Assembly: GCF_009938165.1 (NCBI RefSeq)
Contig: NZ_AP019649.1
Coordinates: 2,356,001-2,420,000, forward strand
Reading direction: 5' to 3'
DNA length: 64,000 nucleotides
Source: Vibrio taketomensis
Lineage (GTDB): Bacteria > Pseudomonadota > Gammaproteobacteria > Enterobacterales > Vibrionaceae
In this document: one piece after another, positions 1-9,345 of the stretch
Position numbering within the stretch: the first letter of the stretch is position 1
Layout: the number at the start of each line of letters is the position of its first letter
Position numbers and translations under genes: made by a program
Notes under the pieces: generated by a model
Database searches by the model: none
What the model saw: the letters and a program-made list of their open reading frames with translations, nothing else
Told to the model about the DNA's origin: nothing

Positions 1-2
1 TT

Positions 3-581
3 CAAGCAATGGATGCGGATTTTGTAGTCTTCTCTGGACACAAGATCTTTGCTCCTGCGGGGATTGGGGTTCTATACGGAAAATTATCCATTTTAGACGC
101 TATGCCTCCTTGGCATGGCGGCGGTAAAATGGTGGAAAAAGTATCGTTTAGTGGCACCACCTTTAGCCAACTTCCCGGCAAGTTTGAAGCGGGGACACCC
201 AATGTTGCAGGTGCAATTGCGCTTGCAAAGGCGATTGACTGGTATAGCCAATTTAACCGTGAGCACGTTGAAACTCACATTCATCAATTGGTTCAACAAA
301 CGTACCAAGCATTATCTCAATATGACGACGTCAAAGTGGTTGGCTATCAAGAGAATGCCTCGGTCATTTCATTTATCGTCGACGGTGTGCATCATCAAGA
401 TGTGGCGACACTACTCGACCAACAAGGTATTGCCGTACGCTCAGGAAACCACTGCGCCCACCCTTTAATGGATGCACTTGGGATAAGTGGTACGATTCGT
501 ATTTCCTTCGCTATCTATAACGATCAGCAAGACGTGCAACGTTTACTAGCAGCAATCAATAAATGCCTTGATATGTTGTGA
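3..581 (+). CDS. csdA: Cysteine desulfurase CsdA, C-terminal part (5' end outside window)
   Basis: PLP-dependent class V aminotransferase-fold enzyme that takes sulfur from L-cysteine, giving alanine and a persulfide for sulfur transfer. Only the last 192 residues are present; the reading frame is open to the left edge. The PLP-lysine motif FSGHKIFAPAG is near the start of the fragment, and the catalytic cysteine lies in RSGNHCAHPL close to the end, followed by the usual IRISFAIYN segment. The NHCAHP motif fits the CsdA/SufS group rather than IscS, whose own gene lies at 6574-7788. The gene is followed by a bidirectional terminator. CsdA is preferred over SufS because no suf genes are visible, but the upstream context is missing. 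Confidence 0.85.
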   Translation, partial: QAMDADFVVFSGHKIFAPAGIGVLYGKLSILDAMPPWHGGGKMVEKVSFSGTTFSQLPGKFEAGTPNVAGAIALAKAIDWYSQFNREHVETHIHQLVQQTYQALSQYDDVKVVGYQENASVISFIVDGVHHQDVATLLDQQGIAVRSGNHCAHPLMDALGISGTIRISFAIYNDQQDVQRLLAAINKCLDML

Positions 582-597
582 TCATCCAACACAAACG

Positions 598-624
598 AAA
601 AGAGCCTCGATTGAGGCTCTTTTT
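598..624. terminator. Bidirectional terminator between csdA and ndk
   Basis: An eight-base stem AGAGCCTC / GAGGCTCT with a GATT loop, flanked by an A-run on the left and a T-run on the right. It can end transcription from csdA on the plus strand and from ndk on the minus strand. Confidence 0.85.
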
Positions 625-639
625 GATTGATATCGACAA

Positions 640-1065
640 TTATCGAGGGCAGATTTCCGACTCAGGAAAGAAAAACGCAATTTCGCGTTCTGCCGATGCA
701 GGGCTATCAGAACCATGGACAGAGTTGTGACGCATACTCAGTGCATAGTCAGCGCGAATGGTGCCGCAAGCCGCTTCTTCTGGGTTAGTTTTACCCATTA
801 GCTCACGGTAACGACAAATCGCATCCTCACCTTCAAGCACCTGAACCATAATAGGACCAGAAGTCATAAATGCCTTCAAATCAGGGAAAAACTCTTTACC
901 TTCATGCTCCGAGTAAAATCCGCTCGCTTGTTCTTCTGTGAGATGAACCATTTTAGCTGCGATAATACTCAGACCAGCTTTTTCAATTCGATGGTAAATT
1001 TCGCCAATGAGGTTGCGTTTCACCGCATCAGGCTTAACGATAGAAAAGGTTCTTTCTAGAGCCAT
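640..1065 (-). CDS. ndk: Nucleoside diphosphate kinase
   Basis: Transfers the gamma phosphate of ATP to NDPs through a phosphohistidine, balancing NTP and dNTP pools in the cytoplasm. At 141 residues it has normal family length. It begins with the typical [18 protein letters not shown] segment, and the active-site histidine is in the [11 protein letters not shown] motif near residue 117. The ATG is preceded by GAAGGAAA-like bases that serve as a ribosome site. It shares a terminator with csdA and lies downstream of pepB on the same strand with a 72-base gap, so pepB-ndk read-through is possible. Nothing unusual is seen. Confidence 0.97.
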   Translation of the reverse strand: MALERTFSIVKPDAVKRNLIGEIYHRIEKAGLSIIAAKMVHLTEEQASGFYSEHEGKEFFPDLKAFMTSGPIMVQVLEGEDAICRYRELMGKTNPEEAACGTIRADYALSMRHNSVHGSDSPASAEREIAFFFPESEICPR

Positions 1066-1137
1066 AAGGGTTTCCTTCTACTTATCTCTTTTAATTGTCA
1101 TTGAGCAGTCTAATCGCTACTTAAGTAATTGTTGTAT

Positions 1138-2424
1138 TTAACGGGTTAAAATATGAGCTAGTGTGCGCACACCCATACCTGTGGCACCCGGAGCCAATTT
1201 TTGTGTTGCTGACTTACGATAAGTACCAGCACAATCGAAATGTAGCCAGCCTTTTTTGTAGTCTTCAACAAAGAAAGATAAGAAAGCTGCCGCCGTGCTT
1301 GCGCCAGGGCTAAAGTCACCGCTGCTGATGTTAGACAGATCAGCAAAGTTTGATGGCAACATACCACGATGGAAATCCGCAAGAGGCAGTGGCCATAGCC
1401 CCTCTTTCTCTGCGGTCGCAGCCGTTAACGCATGATGAGCGAGCTCATCATCAAAACTCATCAACGCATGATAATCATTACCCAATGCGTATTTCGCCGC
1501 GCCAGTCAGTGTCGCGCAATCAATGATCAGTTCAGGTTTTTGCTCGCTGGCATAAATCAAGCCATCAGCCAACACCAAACGCCCCTCAGCATCGGTATTC
1601 ATGATCTCAACGGTTTTACCATTTTTGTAGGTAATGATATCGCCAAGTTTCAGCGCACGACCTGAAATCATGTTCTCAGCACAACAAAGAATCAACTTAA
1701 CGCGCTTGTTCAAACCGCGCATAATCGCCAAGCCTAGACCACCAGTAATCGTTGCTGCTCCGCCCATGTCGGCTTTCATTGCTGTCATAAAATCTGAAGG
1801 TTTGATGCTGTAACCACCGGAATCAAAGGTGATGCCTTTACCCACCAAGCAAGCATAGACTGGTGCATTAACGTCGCCAGTTGGGTTGAAGTCTAATTGC
1901 AGCATCGCTGATGTACGCTCAGAACCGCGGCCAACCGCATAAATACCTTCCCAGCCTTCGGTAAGAAGATCTTTATCTTTAACGATACGTGCCGTTACCG
2001 TGCCTTCTGGAGCAATTGACTTAATAAACTCAGAGGCCATGGTTGCCAATTGACGTGGCGCCACCTCTTCCGCTGATTTATTGATCACATCGCAAGTGAA
2101 GTTAGTCGCTTTAATGCGAGCTTCTAACTCTGCTTGATCAGTTTCATTTAATTCTGGCCATTCAAAAGATGTACTTTTCTTTGGTTCACGAAAGCCTTGA
2201 TGAAAAGCCCAAACACTCTCCAGATCCCATCCTTCACCGGCTAGTAAAACATTCTTAATGCCTTGAGTTACAAATTGACGAGCCGCACGTTGAATCGCAC
2301 CGAGATCATGCCCTTCACCCTGATGAATATAAGCGCCTTGTTCAGAGAATGAAACAATCGCTTTATCACCCCATATTGGAGCTGCGGTTACTTGGGATAA
2401 AAATACTGACATTTGTGTCGACAT
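1138..2424 (-). CDS. pepB: Peptidase B (M17 leucyl aminopeptidase family)
   Basis: Cytoplasmic metallo-aminopeptidase of family M17 that removes N-terminal residues from peptides. The 428 residues match PepB length and lack the longer N-terminal domain of PepA. The two-metal catalytic domain is clear: [10 protein letters not shown] (metal lysine and aspartate) around residue 195 and the family signature NTDAEGRL around residue 277. As in E. coli it is next to iscX, but here a terminator hairpin lies between iscX and pepB, so it is probably transcribed from its own promoter in the 2425-2507 gap rather than with the isc operon. Start chosen: ATG with an AAGGAGT ribosome site just upstream. Confidence 0.95.
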   Translation of the reverse strand: MSTQMSVFLSQVTAAPIWGDKAIVSFSEQGAYIHQGEGHDLGAIQRAARQFVTQGIKNVLLAGEGWDLESVWAFHQGFREPKKSTSFEWPELNETDQAELEARIKATNFTCDVINKSAEEVAPRQLATMASEFIKSIAPEGTVTARIVKDKDLLTEGWEGIYAVGRGSERTSAMLQLDFNPTGDVNAPVYACLVGKGITFDSGGYSIKPSDFMTAMKADMGGAATITGGLGLAIMRGLNKRVKLILCCAENMISGRALKLGDIITYKNGKTVEIMNTDAEGRLVLADGLIYASEQKPELIIDCATLTGAAKYALGNDYHALMSFDDELAHHALTAATAEKEGLWPLPLADFHRGMLPSNFADLSNISSGDFSPGASTAAAFLSFFVEDYKKGWLHFDCAGTYRKSATQKLAPGATGMGVRTLAHILTR

Positions 2425-2507
2425 GGTTACTCCTTGTCTGAATCTTTAGCATTACTCGCTATCTACGTTGTGATGTTAGCATTTTGTCAGATAAAAGTAT
2501 CAAATCT

Positions 2508-2533
2508 AAAAAAAACGAGCCATTAGGCCCGTT
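2508..2533 (-). terminator. Terminator after iscX
   Basis: On the minus strand a stem AACGGGCC / GGCTCGTT with a TAAT loop runs straight into eight or more T residues. It ends the isc transcript 3' of iscX and separates it from pepB. Confidence 0.85.
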
Positions 2534-2575
2534 TATTTACGTAAAAAGTGTTAGCTATTCGAGGTTTTATCGCAA

Positions 2576-2770
2576 CTAATCTGCTTCATCCATCCAGCAC
2601 AAAATAACCGCTTCAAGAATCTTTTCATTTGAGTGATTTGGTTCATCATCAAAATCTTCCAACTCTAAGATCCACTGATGCAAATCAGTGAAGCGAACTG
2701 TTTTTGGATCCATGTCTGGATATTTATCACACAGCTCGATAGCAATATCGCGCGAATCTGTCCATTTCAT
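2576..2770 (-). CDS. iscX: Fe-S assembly protein IscX
   Basis: Small acidic helical protein (64 residues, the normal size) that binds IscS and iron and modulates Fe-S cluster assembly. The sequence starts [19 protein letters not shown] and carries the conserved FTDLHQW and LEDFDDEP segments typical of IscX/YfhJ. It is the last gene of the isc operon. Unlike the tight packing usual in this operon, 186 bases separate it from fdx, most of them an ERIC-like repeat, so its translation depends on an intercistronic RNA hairpin or a separate start. Confidence 0.95.
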   Translation of the reverse strand: MKWTDSRDIAIELCDKYPDMDPKTVRFTDLHQWILELEDFDDEPNHSNEKILEAVILCWMDEAD

Positions 2771-2815
2771 AACCTATTCCTTATTTAGTTCTTTACTCAC
2801 ATCCATCGATGCAAA

Positions 2816-2956
2816 ATACTCAAAATAACTGGAGTTGCAGCTAGGCAACAAATAAGCTCCCCCCTATGAACATAGGTATTCTATGTGATTAGGGCGGCCG
2901 GCGTTCCGGAGATCTTACGCAGTTAACGACACGGCAGTTTCAAGTATGAAAAGTAT
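2816..2956. repeat. ERIC-like intergenic repeat (about 141 bp) inside the isc operon
   Basis: Ends ATACTCAAAATAACTGGAG on the left and CAAGTATGAAAAGTAT on the right are imperfect inverted repeats. The internal GAGTTGCAG...AGGC and CGGCAGTTTCAAGTATGA segments match the known ERIC/IRU consensus (GAGTTGCAGGAAGGC and CTGCAACTTGAAGTATGA). The middle has its own CCCCTATGAACATAGG-type pairing and CCGGCGTTCCGG dyad. It ends exactly at the fdx stop codon, so it is transcribed between fdx and iscX. Assignment to ERIC is from memory of the consensus, not an alignment. Confidence 0.75.
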
Positions 2957-3295
2957 TTAGTGATCTTCTGAAGCGTGGTTAAGCGTGTACTTAGGAATTT
3001 CCACGACTAAATCTTCATCCGCAACACGTGCTTGGCAACCCAGACGAGATTCTGGCTCTAGACCCCATGCTTTATCAAGCATATCGTCTTCCAGCTCATC
3101 GCTCTCTTCTAATGAATCAAAACCTTCACGGATAATGACGTGACAAGTAGTACAAGCGCATGATTTCTCACACGCATGTTCGATACCAATACCATTTTTC
3201 AGCGCAACATCTAGTACGCTTTCACCTGTTTCTGCTTCTAGTACAGCACCTTCAGGGCATAGGTCTTCATGTGGTAATACGATAATTTTAGGCAT
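2957..3295 (-). CDS. fdx: ISC-type [2Fe-2S] ferredoxin
   Basis: Electron donor for Fe-S cluster assembly on IscU. The 112 residues are the normal size for this adrenodoxin-like family. The cluster ligands are visible in CEKSCACTTCHV (CX5CX2C) around residues 40-50 and the fourth cysteine in RLGCQARV near residue 86. It sits 11 bases downstream of hscA in the isc operon, which is the conserved order. The acidic N-terminal LPHEDLCPEGAVLEAETG is typical of proteobacterial Fdx. Confidence 0.97.
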   Translation of the reverse strand: MPKIIVLPHEDLCPEGAVLEAETGESVLDVALKNGIGIEHACEKSCACTTCHVIIREGFDSLEESDELEDDMLDKAWGLEPESRLGCQARVADEDLVVEIPKYTLNHASEDH

Positions 3296-3306
3296 AACTT
3301 CTACTC

Positions 3307-5160
3307 TTAAATATCATCGACAGACTGACCTGACAGCGCAGCTCGAATCGATTTATCCATACGACGTGAAGCAAACTCTTGGCTCGCCTTGTCCGTCGCC
3401 TTAATTCCTAATTCAATTGCGTCAGCATCATCACCATTACGCAATTCAATCAGCGCTTCAATCGCTTTCAATAAGTCTAGGTTTTCTTGCTCAGACAGTA
3501 GTTCTTCACCATCCATCTGCATAGCAGCAATCAGACCTTCTATCACTCGGTCTGCTTCAACGCGTTGCTCGGCGAGAGCACGAGCCTGCATGTCTTCTTT
3601 GGCATAAGTCATTGAGTCGCGAAGCATGTTGGCAACTTCATCATCGCTCAGGCCATAAGAAGGCTTAACTTGAATCTCTGACTGTACGCCGGTGCTCTTT
3701 TCCATTGCAGTCACTGACAATAGACCATCAGCATCCACTTGGTAAGTCACACGAATGTGCGCAGCACCCGCCGCCATTGGTGGAATACCTTTTAGAGAAA
3801 AACGCGCCAATGAACGACAGTCATCAACCATTTCACGTTCACCTTGAACGACATGCACGCTCATTGCCGTTTGACCATCTTTAAAGGTAGTAAACTCTTG
3901 TGCTCGAGCAACCGGAATGGTGGTGTTACGAGGAATGATTTTTTCAATCAAGCCACCCATGGTTTCAATGCCCAGTGACAATGGAATTACATCCAAAAGT
4001 AGCATTTCTGCATCCGGCTTATTACCGACAAGAATATCCGCTTGAATACCCGCACCGATAGCTACGACTTCATCAGGGTTGATGCTGGTTAACGGCGTAC
4101 GATCAAAGAATTCACCCACCATTTCACGTACCAGTAATGTGCGAGTTGAACCACCCACCATCACTACTTCGTTCACTTCATCAAGCTCAACGTCTGCGTC
4201 TTTAAGCGCTCGACGGCAAGACATCAGCGTTTTCTTCACTAATGGGCGGATCAGCTCTTCAAATTGTGCACGGGTTACGTCGCCTTGCCAGCCAAACACA
4301 TCAACCATCACTGAGTCTTGCTCAGAGAACAGCTGCTTCGTTTTCTGTGCAATATTAAGCAACGTACGATTTTGCTCTGCGGTAAGCGGCGTCGAAAGCT
4401 CAGTTTTCTCAAGTAGGAAATCAGCCAGCAGATGGTCAAAGTCATCACCACCAAGCGCAGAGTCACCACCCGTGGCCAACACTTCAAATACGCCTTTTGA
4501 CAGGCGTAGAATAGAAATATCAAACGTACCGCCACCTAGGTCGTAAACGGCAATCACACCCTCTTGACCAGAGTCTAAACCATAAGCAATAGCAGCGGCC
4601 GTTGGTTCATTCAGTAGGCGTAATACATGTAAGCCTGCCAATTTCGCTGCGTCTTTTGTGCCTGCACGCTGCGCATCATCAAAATACGCAGGTACGGTAA
4701 TCACCACACCAGCAAGCTCACCGCCAAGTGTATCTTCAGCACGTAGTTTTAACGCTGCTAAGATATCTGCTGATACTTCGATTGGGTTTTTATCACCGCC
4801 AGCCGTTGCCAATATTGGCAAGCCGTTTTCGCTGGCTTTTAGCTGGTATGGTAAAGATGGGTAACGCTGCTGAATGTCAGCTAGAGAGCGACCAATCAAA
4901 CGTTTTACTGAGATAATAGTGTTGGTTGGATCCACTTCTGCACTTTCAAGTGCTAGGTAGCCTACTTGATTCTCATCAGCAGTGTAACGAACGACTGATG
5001 GCAAAATGCGACGACCTTGCTGATCCTCTAATGGCGTCACGTTGCCACTACGCGCCGATGCAACCAACGAGTTGGTTGTACCAAGGTCGATACCCGCTGC
5101 AAGTTTATGCTCGTGGGGAGCAGAGCTCTGACCCGGTTCTGCAATTTGAAGTAATGCCAT
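3307..5160 (-). CDS. hscA: Fe-S protein assembly chaperone HscA (Hsp70 type)
   Basis: Specialised DnaK-like ATPase that, with HscB, drives Fe-S cluster release from IscU to target proteins. At 617 residues it matches HscA. The nucleotide-binding domain has [12 protein letters not shown] near residue 24, [16 protein letters not shown] near residue 200 and VGGSTR near residue 340; the substrate-binding domain follows from about residue 385. A 20-base gap separates it from hscB upstream and 11 bases from fdx downstream, as expected for an operon. The ATG is preceded by a AAGGACT-type ribosome site. Confidence 0.97.
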   Translation of the reverse strand: MALLQIAEPGQSSAPHEHKLAAGIDLGTTNSLVASARSGNVTPLEDQQGRRILPSVVRYTADENQVGYLALESAEVDPTNTIISVKRLIGRSLADIQQRYPSLPYQLKASENGLPILATAGGDKNPIEVSADILAALKLRAEDTLGGELAGVVITVPAYFDDAQRAGTKDAAKLAGLHVLRLLNEPTAAAIAYGLDSGQEGVIAVYDLGGGTFDISILRLSKGVFEVLATGGDSALGGDDFDHLLADFLLEKTELSTPLTAEQNRTLLNIAQKTKQLFSEQDSVMVDVFGWQGDVTRAQFEELIRPLVKKTLMSCRRALKDADVELDEVNEVVMVGGSTRTLLVREMVGEFFDRTPLTSINPDEVVAIGAGIQADILVGNKPDAEMLLLDVIPLSLGIETMGGLIEKIIPRNTTIPVARAQEFTTFKDGQTAMSVHVVQGEREMVDDCRSLARFSLKGIPPMAAGAAHIRVTYQVDADGLLSVTAMEKSTGVQSEIQVKPSYGLSDDEVANMLRDSMTYAKEDMQARALAEQRVEADRVIEGLIAAMQMDGEELLSEQENLDLLKAIEALIELRNGDDADAIELGIKATDKASQEFASRRMDKSIRAALSGQSVDDI

Positions 5161-5180
5161 TGTTAGTCCTTGCTCTTGGG

Positions 5181-5696
5181 TTAACCGAGTAGTTTGTCTT
5201 CAACTAACTCAATTTCATTTTTTAGTTTGGCAATAAATTTAAGTTTGCGAACGCCATCAGCAGCTTCTGCCCATTGCGCTTGCAATAGTTGCTGTTCAAC
5301 ACAGCTGAGTTGCTGCTTGTACATTTTTGAAACCTTAGCATCAAAATCAAACAGCATGGATTCAGGATCGGAGCAACCTGGAATCTCTTCTAATTCTTCA
5401 CGCAGTTCCATCTGTTCCATTAAGAACATCGGATCTTGCATTGTTTGTTGCTCACCGCGAATTTCAGTGCCATTCAGTGACAGAATATACTCTGCACGAG
5501 TGATAGGATTTTTCAGCACCTGATAAGCATCATTAATTTGTGCCGCTTTCTGCACAGCCAACAAGCGATCTCGTTCTGAGGCCGTAGCAAAATTATCTGG
5601 ATGAAAACGCTTTTGTAAATCACGGAATTGAGAAGAAAGAAGGCTACCATCCAGTTCAAACTGAGTTGGTAGCCCAAATAATTCAAAGTGGTTCAT
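5181..5696 (-). CDS. hscB: Co-chaperone HscB (J domain protein)
   Basis: J-domain co-chaperone that delivers IscU to HscA and stimulates its ATPase. The N-terminal J domain contains the HPDNF motif (variant of HPD) at about residues 32-36 in [13 protein letters not shown]. The C-terminal three-helix bundle that binds IscU occupies about residues 85-171. The 171-residue length is normal. It follows iscA by 58 bases, keeping the standard isc order. Confidence 0.97.
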   Translation of the reverse strand: MNHFELFGLPTQFELDGSLLSSQFRDLQKRFHPDNFATASERDRLLAVQKAAQINDAYQVLKNPITRAEYILSLNGTEIRGEQQTMQDPMFLMEQMELREELEEIPGCSDPESMLFDFDAKVSKMYKQQLSCVEQQLLQAQWAEAADGVRKLKFIAKLKNEIELVEDKLLG

Positions 5697-5754
5697 GTAA
5701 ATTCGACCTTTGAGAAAGTCTCTCCCACTTTAGGATGTAGCAGGAGAGCAAGAA

Positions 5755-6081
5755 TTAAACGTTGAAGCTCTCACCACAGCCACATTCGCTTTTCGCGTTA
5801 GGGTTGTTGAATTCAAAACCTTCATTCAATCCCTGTTTCACGTAATCAAGCTCAGTGCCGTCTAGGTATACAAGGCTTTTCTTATCAATAATGACATTGA
5901 CGCCTTTGTGCTCAAACACTTCGTCTTCTTCTGCATTTACTTCATCGACAAACTCTAGTACGTAAGCCATACCAGAACAGCCTGTTGTTTTAACTCCAAG
6001 ACGCAAACCTACGCCCTTTCCTCGGTTATCTAGGAAAGCTTTTACTCGGCTTGCTGCTGCATCTGATAGTGTTATGGCCAT
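5755..6081 (-). CDS. iscA: Fe-S assembly A-type carrier IscA
   Basis: A-type scaffold and carrier for Fe-S clusters. The three conserved cysteines are in TTGCSGMAY and near the C-terminus in SECGCGESF. Start chosen at [10 protein letters not shown] (107 residues), which matches the family; an in-frame ATG nine codons upstream at 6108 gives a non-conserved extension and a poor ribosome site. It lies between iscU and hscB in the operon. Confidence 0.95.
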   Translation of the reverse strand: MAITLSDAAASRVKAFLDNRGKGVGLRLGVKTTGCSGMAYVLEFVDEVNAEEDEVFEHKGVNVIIDKKSLVYLDGTELDYVKQGLNEGFEFNNPNAKSECGCGESFNV

Positions 6082-6148
6082 ACTGCACCTTGAATAAATT
6101 TGTACCAATGCGATGGGAGCCTATCGCTCCCATCAATTTACGTCGATT

Positions 6149-6529
6149 TTACTGATGTTTTTTCTTGTAGTCAGCAACTGCTGCTTTAATTGCATCTTCC
6201 GCTAGGATTGAACAGTGCACTTTCACTGGTGGAAGTTCTAGTTCTTCTGCAATTTCAGAGTTTTTGATCGCAGCGGCTTCATCAATCGATTTACCTTTTA
6301 CCCACTCTGTAACCAGTGAACTTGATGCGATCGCACTACCACAGCCGTAAGTTTTAAACTTCGCATCTTCGATAATGCCTTCTGGCGTTACTTTGATTTG
6401 CAGTTTCATTACGTCGCCACATGCTGGTGCACCCACCATGCCGCTACCTACTGATGGATCTTCTTTATCGAAAGAACCAACGTTACGTGGGTTCTCGTAG
6501 TGATCAATTACTTTTTCGCTATATGCCAT
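6149..6529 (-). CDS. iscU: Fe-S cluster scaffold IscU
   Basis: Scaffold on which IscS-derived sulfur and iron are assembled into [2Fe-2S] clusters. The three ligand cysteines are visible in GAPACGD (about residue 37), YGCGSA (about 63) and VHCSILAEDAI (about 106), together with LPPVKVHCS, the motif recognised by HscA. Length 126 residues is normal. It sits 44 bases after iscS in the operon. Confidence 0.98.
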   Translation of the reverse strand: MAYSEKVIDHYENPRNVGSFDKEDPSVGSGMVGAPACGDVMKLQIKVTPEGIIEDAKFKTYGCGSAIASSSLVTEWVKGKSIDEAAAIKNSEIAEELELPPVKVHCSILAEDAIKAAVADYKKKHQ

Positions 6530-6573
6530 AATCTTTACCTCGAATCCTCTACATAAACTGGGAGATTAACCGA

Positions 6574-7788
6574 TTAGTGGTGTGCCCACTCAACCGTGTC
6601 TAAATCAATCCCTTCCTTGTACATATCCCATAGAGGAGACATGTCACGTAGCTTGATTACTGCTACGCGGATTTGTTCAATTGCGTAATCCACTTCTTCT
6701 TCAGTCGTAAAACGACCGAATGAGAAACGAACTGAGCTGTGTGCCAATTCATCATTCAGACCAAGAGCACGTAGAACGTATGAAGGCTCTAGACTCGCTG
6801 ATGTACAAGCACTACCTGACGACACTGCAAGATCTTTTAAAGACATCAGTAGAGATTCGCCTTCCACAAACGCAAAGCTCACGTTAAGGTTATGGGGTAC
6901 ACGTTGCTCTAAATCACCATTAACAGTCACGGCTTCTAGGTCTTTAACACCATTTAGCAGGCGATTGCGTAAGCTAAGTGCGTGATCGTAATCTTTCTGC
7001 ATCTCTTCTTTTGCGATACGGAAAGCTTCACCCATACCCACAATTTGGTGAGTAGGTAGTGTACCCGAGCGGAAACCGCGCTCATGACCACCGCCATGCA
7101 TTTGTGCCTCTAGACGAATGCGTGGCTTACGACGCACGTATAGAGCACCGATACCTTTAGGGCCGTAAATTTTGTGCGCAGACAATGAAATTAAGTCTAC
7201 TTTCATTTCCTGTACGTCAATTGGTAATTTACCTGCAGATTGTGCTGCATCAACGTGGAAAATGATTTTGCGTGCACGGCATAATTCGCCAATCGCAGCG
7301 ATGTCTTGTACGACACCAATTTCATTGTTCACGTGCATAATTGACACTAAAACTGTGTCTTCACGCATCGCAGCTTCTAGTTTGTTTAGGTCAATCAAAC
7401 CGTTAGTTTCAGGCTCTAAGTAAGTCACTTCAAAGCCTTCACGCTCTAATTGACGGCATGGATCTAGAACTGCTTTATGTTCTGTTTTACACGTAATTAC
7501 GTGCTTACCTTTCTTCGAGTAGAAATGAGCCGCGCCCTTGATTGCAAGGTTATCCGACTCAGTTGCACCTGAAGTAAATACGATTTCTCGTGGATCTGCA
7601 TTTAGCAGGTCAGCAATTTGCTCACGAGCATTGTCGACTGCTTCTTCGGCTTGCCAACCGTAACGGTGTGAACGAGACGCAGGGTTACCAAACGCACCAT
7701 CCATCGTCATGTACTGAACCATCTTTTCAGCAACTCGAGGATCTACTGGACAAGTAGCTGAATAATCAAGATAAATCGGCAGTTTCAT
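6574..7788 (-). CDS. iscS: Cysteine desulfurase IscS
   Basis: Main cysteine desulfurase, supplying sulfur for Fe-S clusters, thiouridine and thiamine. It has 404 residues, exactly the usual length. The PLP lysine lies in [12 protein letters not shown] (about residue 206) and the persulfide cysteine on the flexible loop [13 protein letters not shown] (about residue 328). The N-terminal [16 protein letters not shown] is the standard start. It is separated from iscR by 30 bases and therefore under IscR control. A second desulfurase gene, csdA, ends at 581. Confidence 0.98.
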   Translation of the reverse strand: MKLPIYLDYSATCPVDPRVAEKMVQYMTMDGAFGNPASRSHRYGWQAEEAVDNAREQIADLLNADPREIVFTSGATESDNLAIKGAAHFYSKKGKHVITCKTEHKAVLDPCRQLEREGFEVTYLEPETNGLIDLNKLEAAMREDTVLVSIMHVNNEIGVVQDIAAIGELCRARKIIFHVDAAQSAGKLPIDVQEMKVDLISLSAHKIYGPKGIGALYVRRKPRIRLEAQMHGGGHERGFRSGTLPTHQIVGMGEAFRIAKEEMQKDYDHALSLRNRLLNGVKDLEAVTVNGDLEQRVPHNLNVSFAFVEGESLLMSLKDLAVSSGSACTSASLEPSYVLRALGLNDELAHSSVRFSFGRFTTEEEVDYAIEQIRVAVIKLRDMSPLWDMYKEGIDLDTVEWAHH

Positions 7789-7818
7789 TCTTTACTCCAA
7801 TGTAACATTGCTGAACGC

Positions 7819-8325
7819 TTAAGAGCGGACATTTAGTCCCACAGTCGCACTAAACGCTGTGCGATTAGCCAAACCATGGTTTACCGCAAGATCGATATCT
7901 TGTCGGTCAGAAATCTCGATGACTTCGTTGTCTTTCATCAACTCACCAAGGGTGATGTTGTTGAGGAAGTCGCTGATACGCGAACTTAAATCACGCCAAA
8001 GTGTATGAGTTAAGCAACGAGTTCCACCTTGGCAATCTCCTTTGCCATTACATTTTGTTGCATCAACAGATTCGTCCACGGCAGCGATAACTGTACCAAT
8101 TGCAATCGTATTTGCGTCTGCGCCTAGACGGTAACCACCACCAGGACCACGCACACTAGCAACCAGACCAGCTTTACGTAACTTAGAAAATAGCTGCTCT
8201 AGGTATGAAAGAGAAATACCCTGACGCTCTGAAATGTCGGCTAGCGGAACTGGACTCTGCTGTGAATGTAAAGCTACATCTAGCATAGCTGTAACCGCGT
8301 ATCTTCCTTTAGATGTAAGTCTCAT
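7819..8325 (-). CDS. iscR: Fe-S cluster regulator IscR (Rrf2 family)
   Basis: Rrf2-family repressor and activator that senses Fe-S status through its own [2Fe-2S] cluster. The winged helix-turn-helix is in the first 60 residues ([31 protein letters not shown]). The cluster ligands are the three cysteines of [20 protein letters not shown], with the conserved histidine in CLTHTLW. Length 168 is normal. It is the first gene of the operon, and two adjacent IscR-type operators lie 43-92 bases upstream, so autorepression is expected. Confidence 0.97.
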   Translation of the reverse strand: MRLTSKGRYAVTAMLDVALHSQQSPVPLADISERQGISLSYLEQLFSKLRKAGLVASVRGPGGGYRLGADANTIAIGTVIAAVDESVDATKCNGKGDCQGGTRCLTHTLWRDLSSRISDFLNNITLGELMKDNEVIEISDRQDIDLAVNHGLANRTAFSATVGLNVRS

Positions 8326-8367
8326 ATAACACCATATCCACTTCGTTTATGTGGTATGAAGTTTTTC

Positions 8368-8392
8368 ATACCTGACAAAAATGGTCAAGTAT
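8368..8392 (-). promoter_or_regulatory. IscR type 1 operator, proximal, overlapping the isc -35 element
   Basis: A 25-base imperfect palindrome whose plus-strand arms are ATACCTGAC and GTCAAGTAT around an A/T core, matching the type 1 IscR consensus. Read on the minus strand it contains TTGACC at 8388-8383, a likely -35 element, so bound [2Fe-2S]-IscR would block the isc promoter. Confidence 0.8.
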
Positions 8393-8417
8393 TTATTTGA
8401 GTAAAACAGTCAGGTAT
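8393..8417 (-). promoter_or_regulatory. IscR type 1 operator, distal
   Basis: A second 25-base site directly abutting the first. On the minus strand it begins ATACCTGACTGTTTTA and ends CTCAAATAA, so the upstream half is close to consensus and the downstream half is degenerate. The head-to-tail spacing of 25 bases gives two dimers side by side. Confidence 0.65.
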
Positions 8418-8440
8418 TAGACCATGATGTTTGCATGGAA

Positions 8441-9169
8441 TTAACGACTGCCTATTTTTTTCTCAATAGCAGTCAATACGCCGCGAAGAATGTTGAGCTC
8501 TTGCTGTTCTGGGCGCGCACGACTGAATAAACGACGTAGTTTATTCATTACCTTGTTGGGTTGGTCTACCGCTATAAATTGGGTATCCATCATCACTTTT
8601 TCAAGGTGTTCAAAGAACATTTCTAACTCTTCATGGCGAGGATAAGCTTCTGGGGCTTGAGGTGCGTAATCTTGCTTTTGCTTCTCTAAATGCGCGACGC
8701 GAATTTCATAGGCAATTGTTTGTACTGCCATCGCCAAATTCAGTGAACTGTATTCTGGATTGGCTGGAATACACACATGGTAATGGCAAAGCTGAAGCTC
8801 TTCGTTAGTAAGACCGGTGCGCTCACGACCAAAAACGATCGCTACCTGACCAGCTTGTGTTTCAACTGCACATTTTTCACCACACTCGCGAGGCTCCAGC
8901 ATTGGCCAATCAAGTGTACGAGAGCGTGCACTAGAACCAATAACTAAAGAACACTCTTTTACCGCCTCTTCCAGAGTCGCAACCACTTGAGCATTAAGCG
9001 CTATTTCACTCGCACCGGCCGCAAGAGCAACCGCTTGACCATCAACCTCACACGCAGGCGCAACTAATGTCATGTTGCTCAATCCCATTACTTTCATCGC
9101 GCGAGCTGCAGAACCGATGTTTCCTGAATGAGATGTGCCTACTAGAACGACTTTGACGTTGCTAAGCAT
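8441..9169 (-). CDS. trmJ: tRNA (cytidine/uridine-2'-O-)-methyltransferase TrmJ
   Basis: SPOUT-fold methyltransferase that 2'-O-methylates position 32 of several tRNAs. The N-terminal [20 protein letters not shown], the [19 protein letters not shown] motif and [17 protein letters not shown] are the knotted SAM-binding elements of the TrmH/TrmJ family. It has 242 residues, the family size. It lies just upstream of iscR, the same neighbour as in E. coli. Its 3' end is only 24 bases from the distal IscR operator, so it may read into isc. Confidence 0.95.
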   Translation of the reverse strand: MLSNVKVVLVGTSHSGNIGSAARAMKVMGLSNMTLVAPACEVDGQAVALAAGASEIALNAQVVATLEEAVKECSLVIGSSARSRTLDWPMLEPRECGEKCAVETQAGQVAIVFGRERTGLTNEELQLCHYHVCIPANPEYSSLNLAMAVQTIAYEIRVAHLEKQKQDYAPQAPEAYPRHEELEMFFEHLEKVMMDTQFIAVDQPNKVMNKLRRLFSRARPEQQELNILRGVLTAIEKKIGSR

Positions 9170-9272
9170 GAGAGATTACCTGTACGAAATAAAGTGGTTG
9201 ATATTATCACATCCCTGAAAAAAATGGTTAAAGTGATTCATATTCCCCAGCCAATAGTGCAACATTTAACCA

Positions 9273-9301
9273 CTTCCATTTATCGAATATTCTGTTATAC
9301 T
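9273..9301 (+). promoter_or_regulatory. Possible suhB promoter
   Basis: A TATACT -10 element at 9296-9301 in the context TGTTATACTGCGCG, with a weak -35 candidate near 9273-9279. It lies about 45 bases before the suhB start. The G/C-rich stretch after the -10 is typical of growth-rate-regulated promoters. The -35 match is poor. Confidence 0.4.
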
Positions 9302-9345
9302 GCGCGGCGTTTTTCTGTTCTTTAACATCCGTTGGGAAATTTTGT

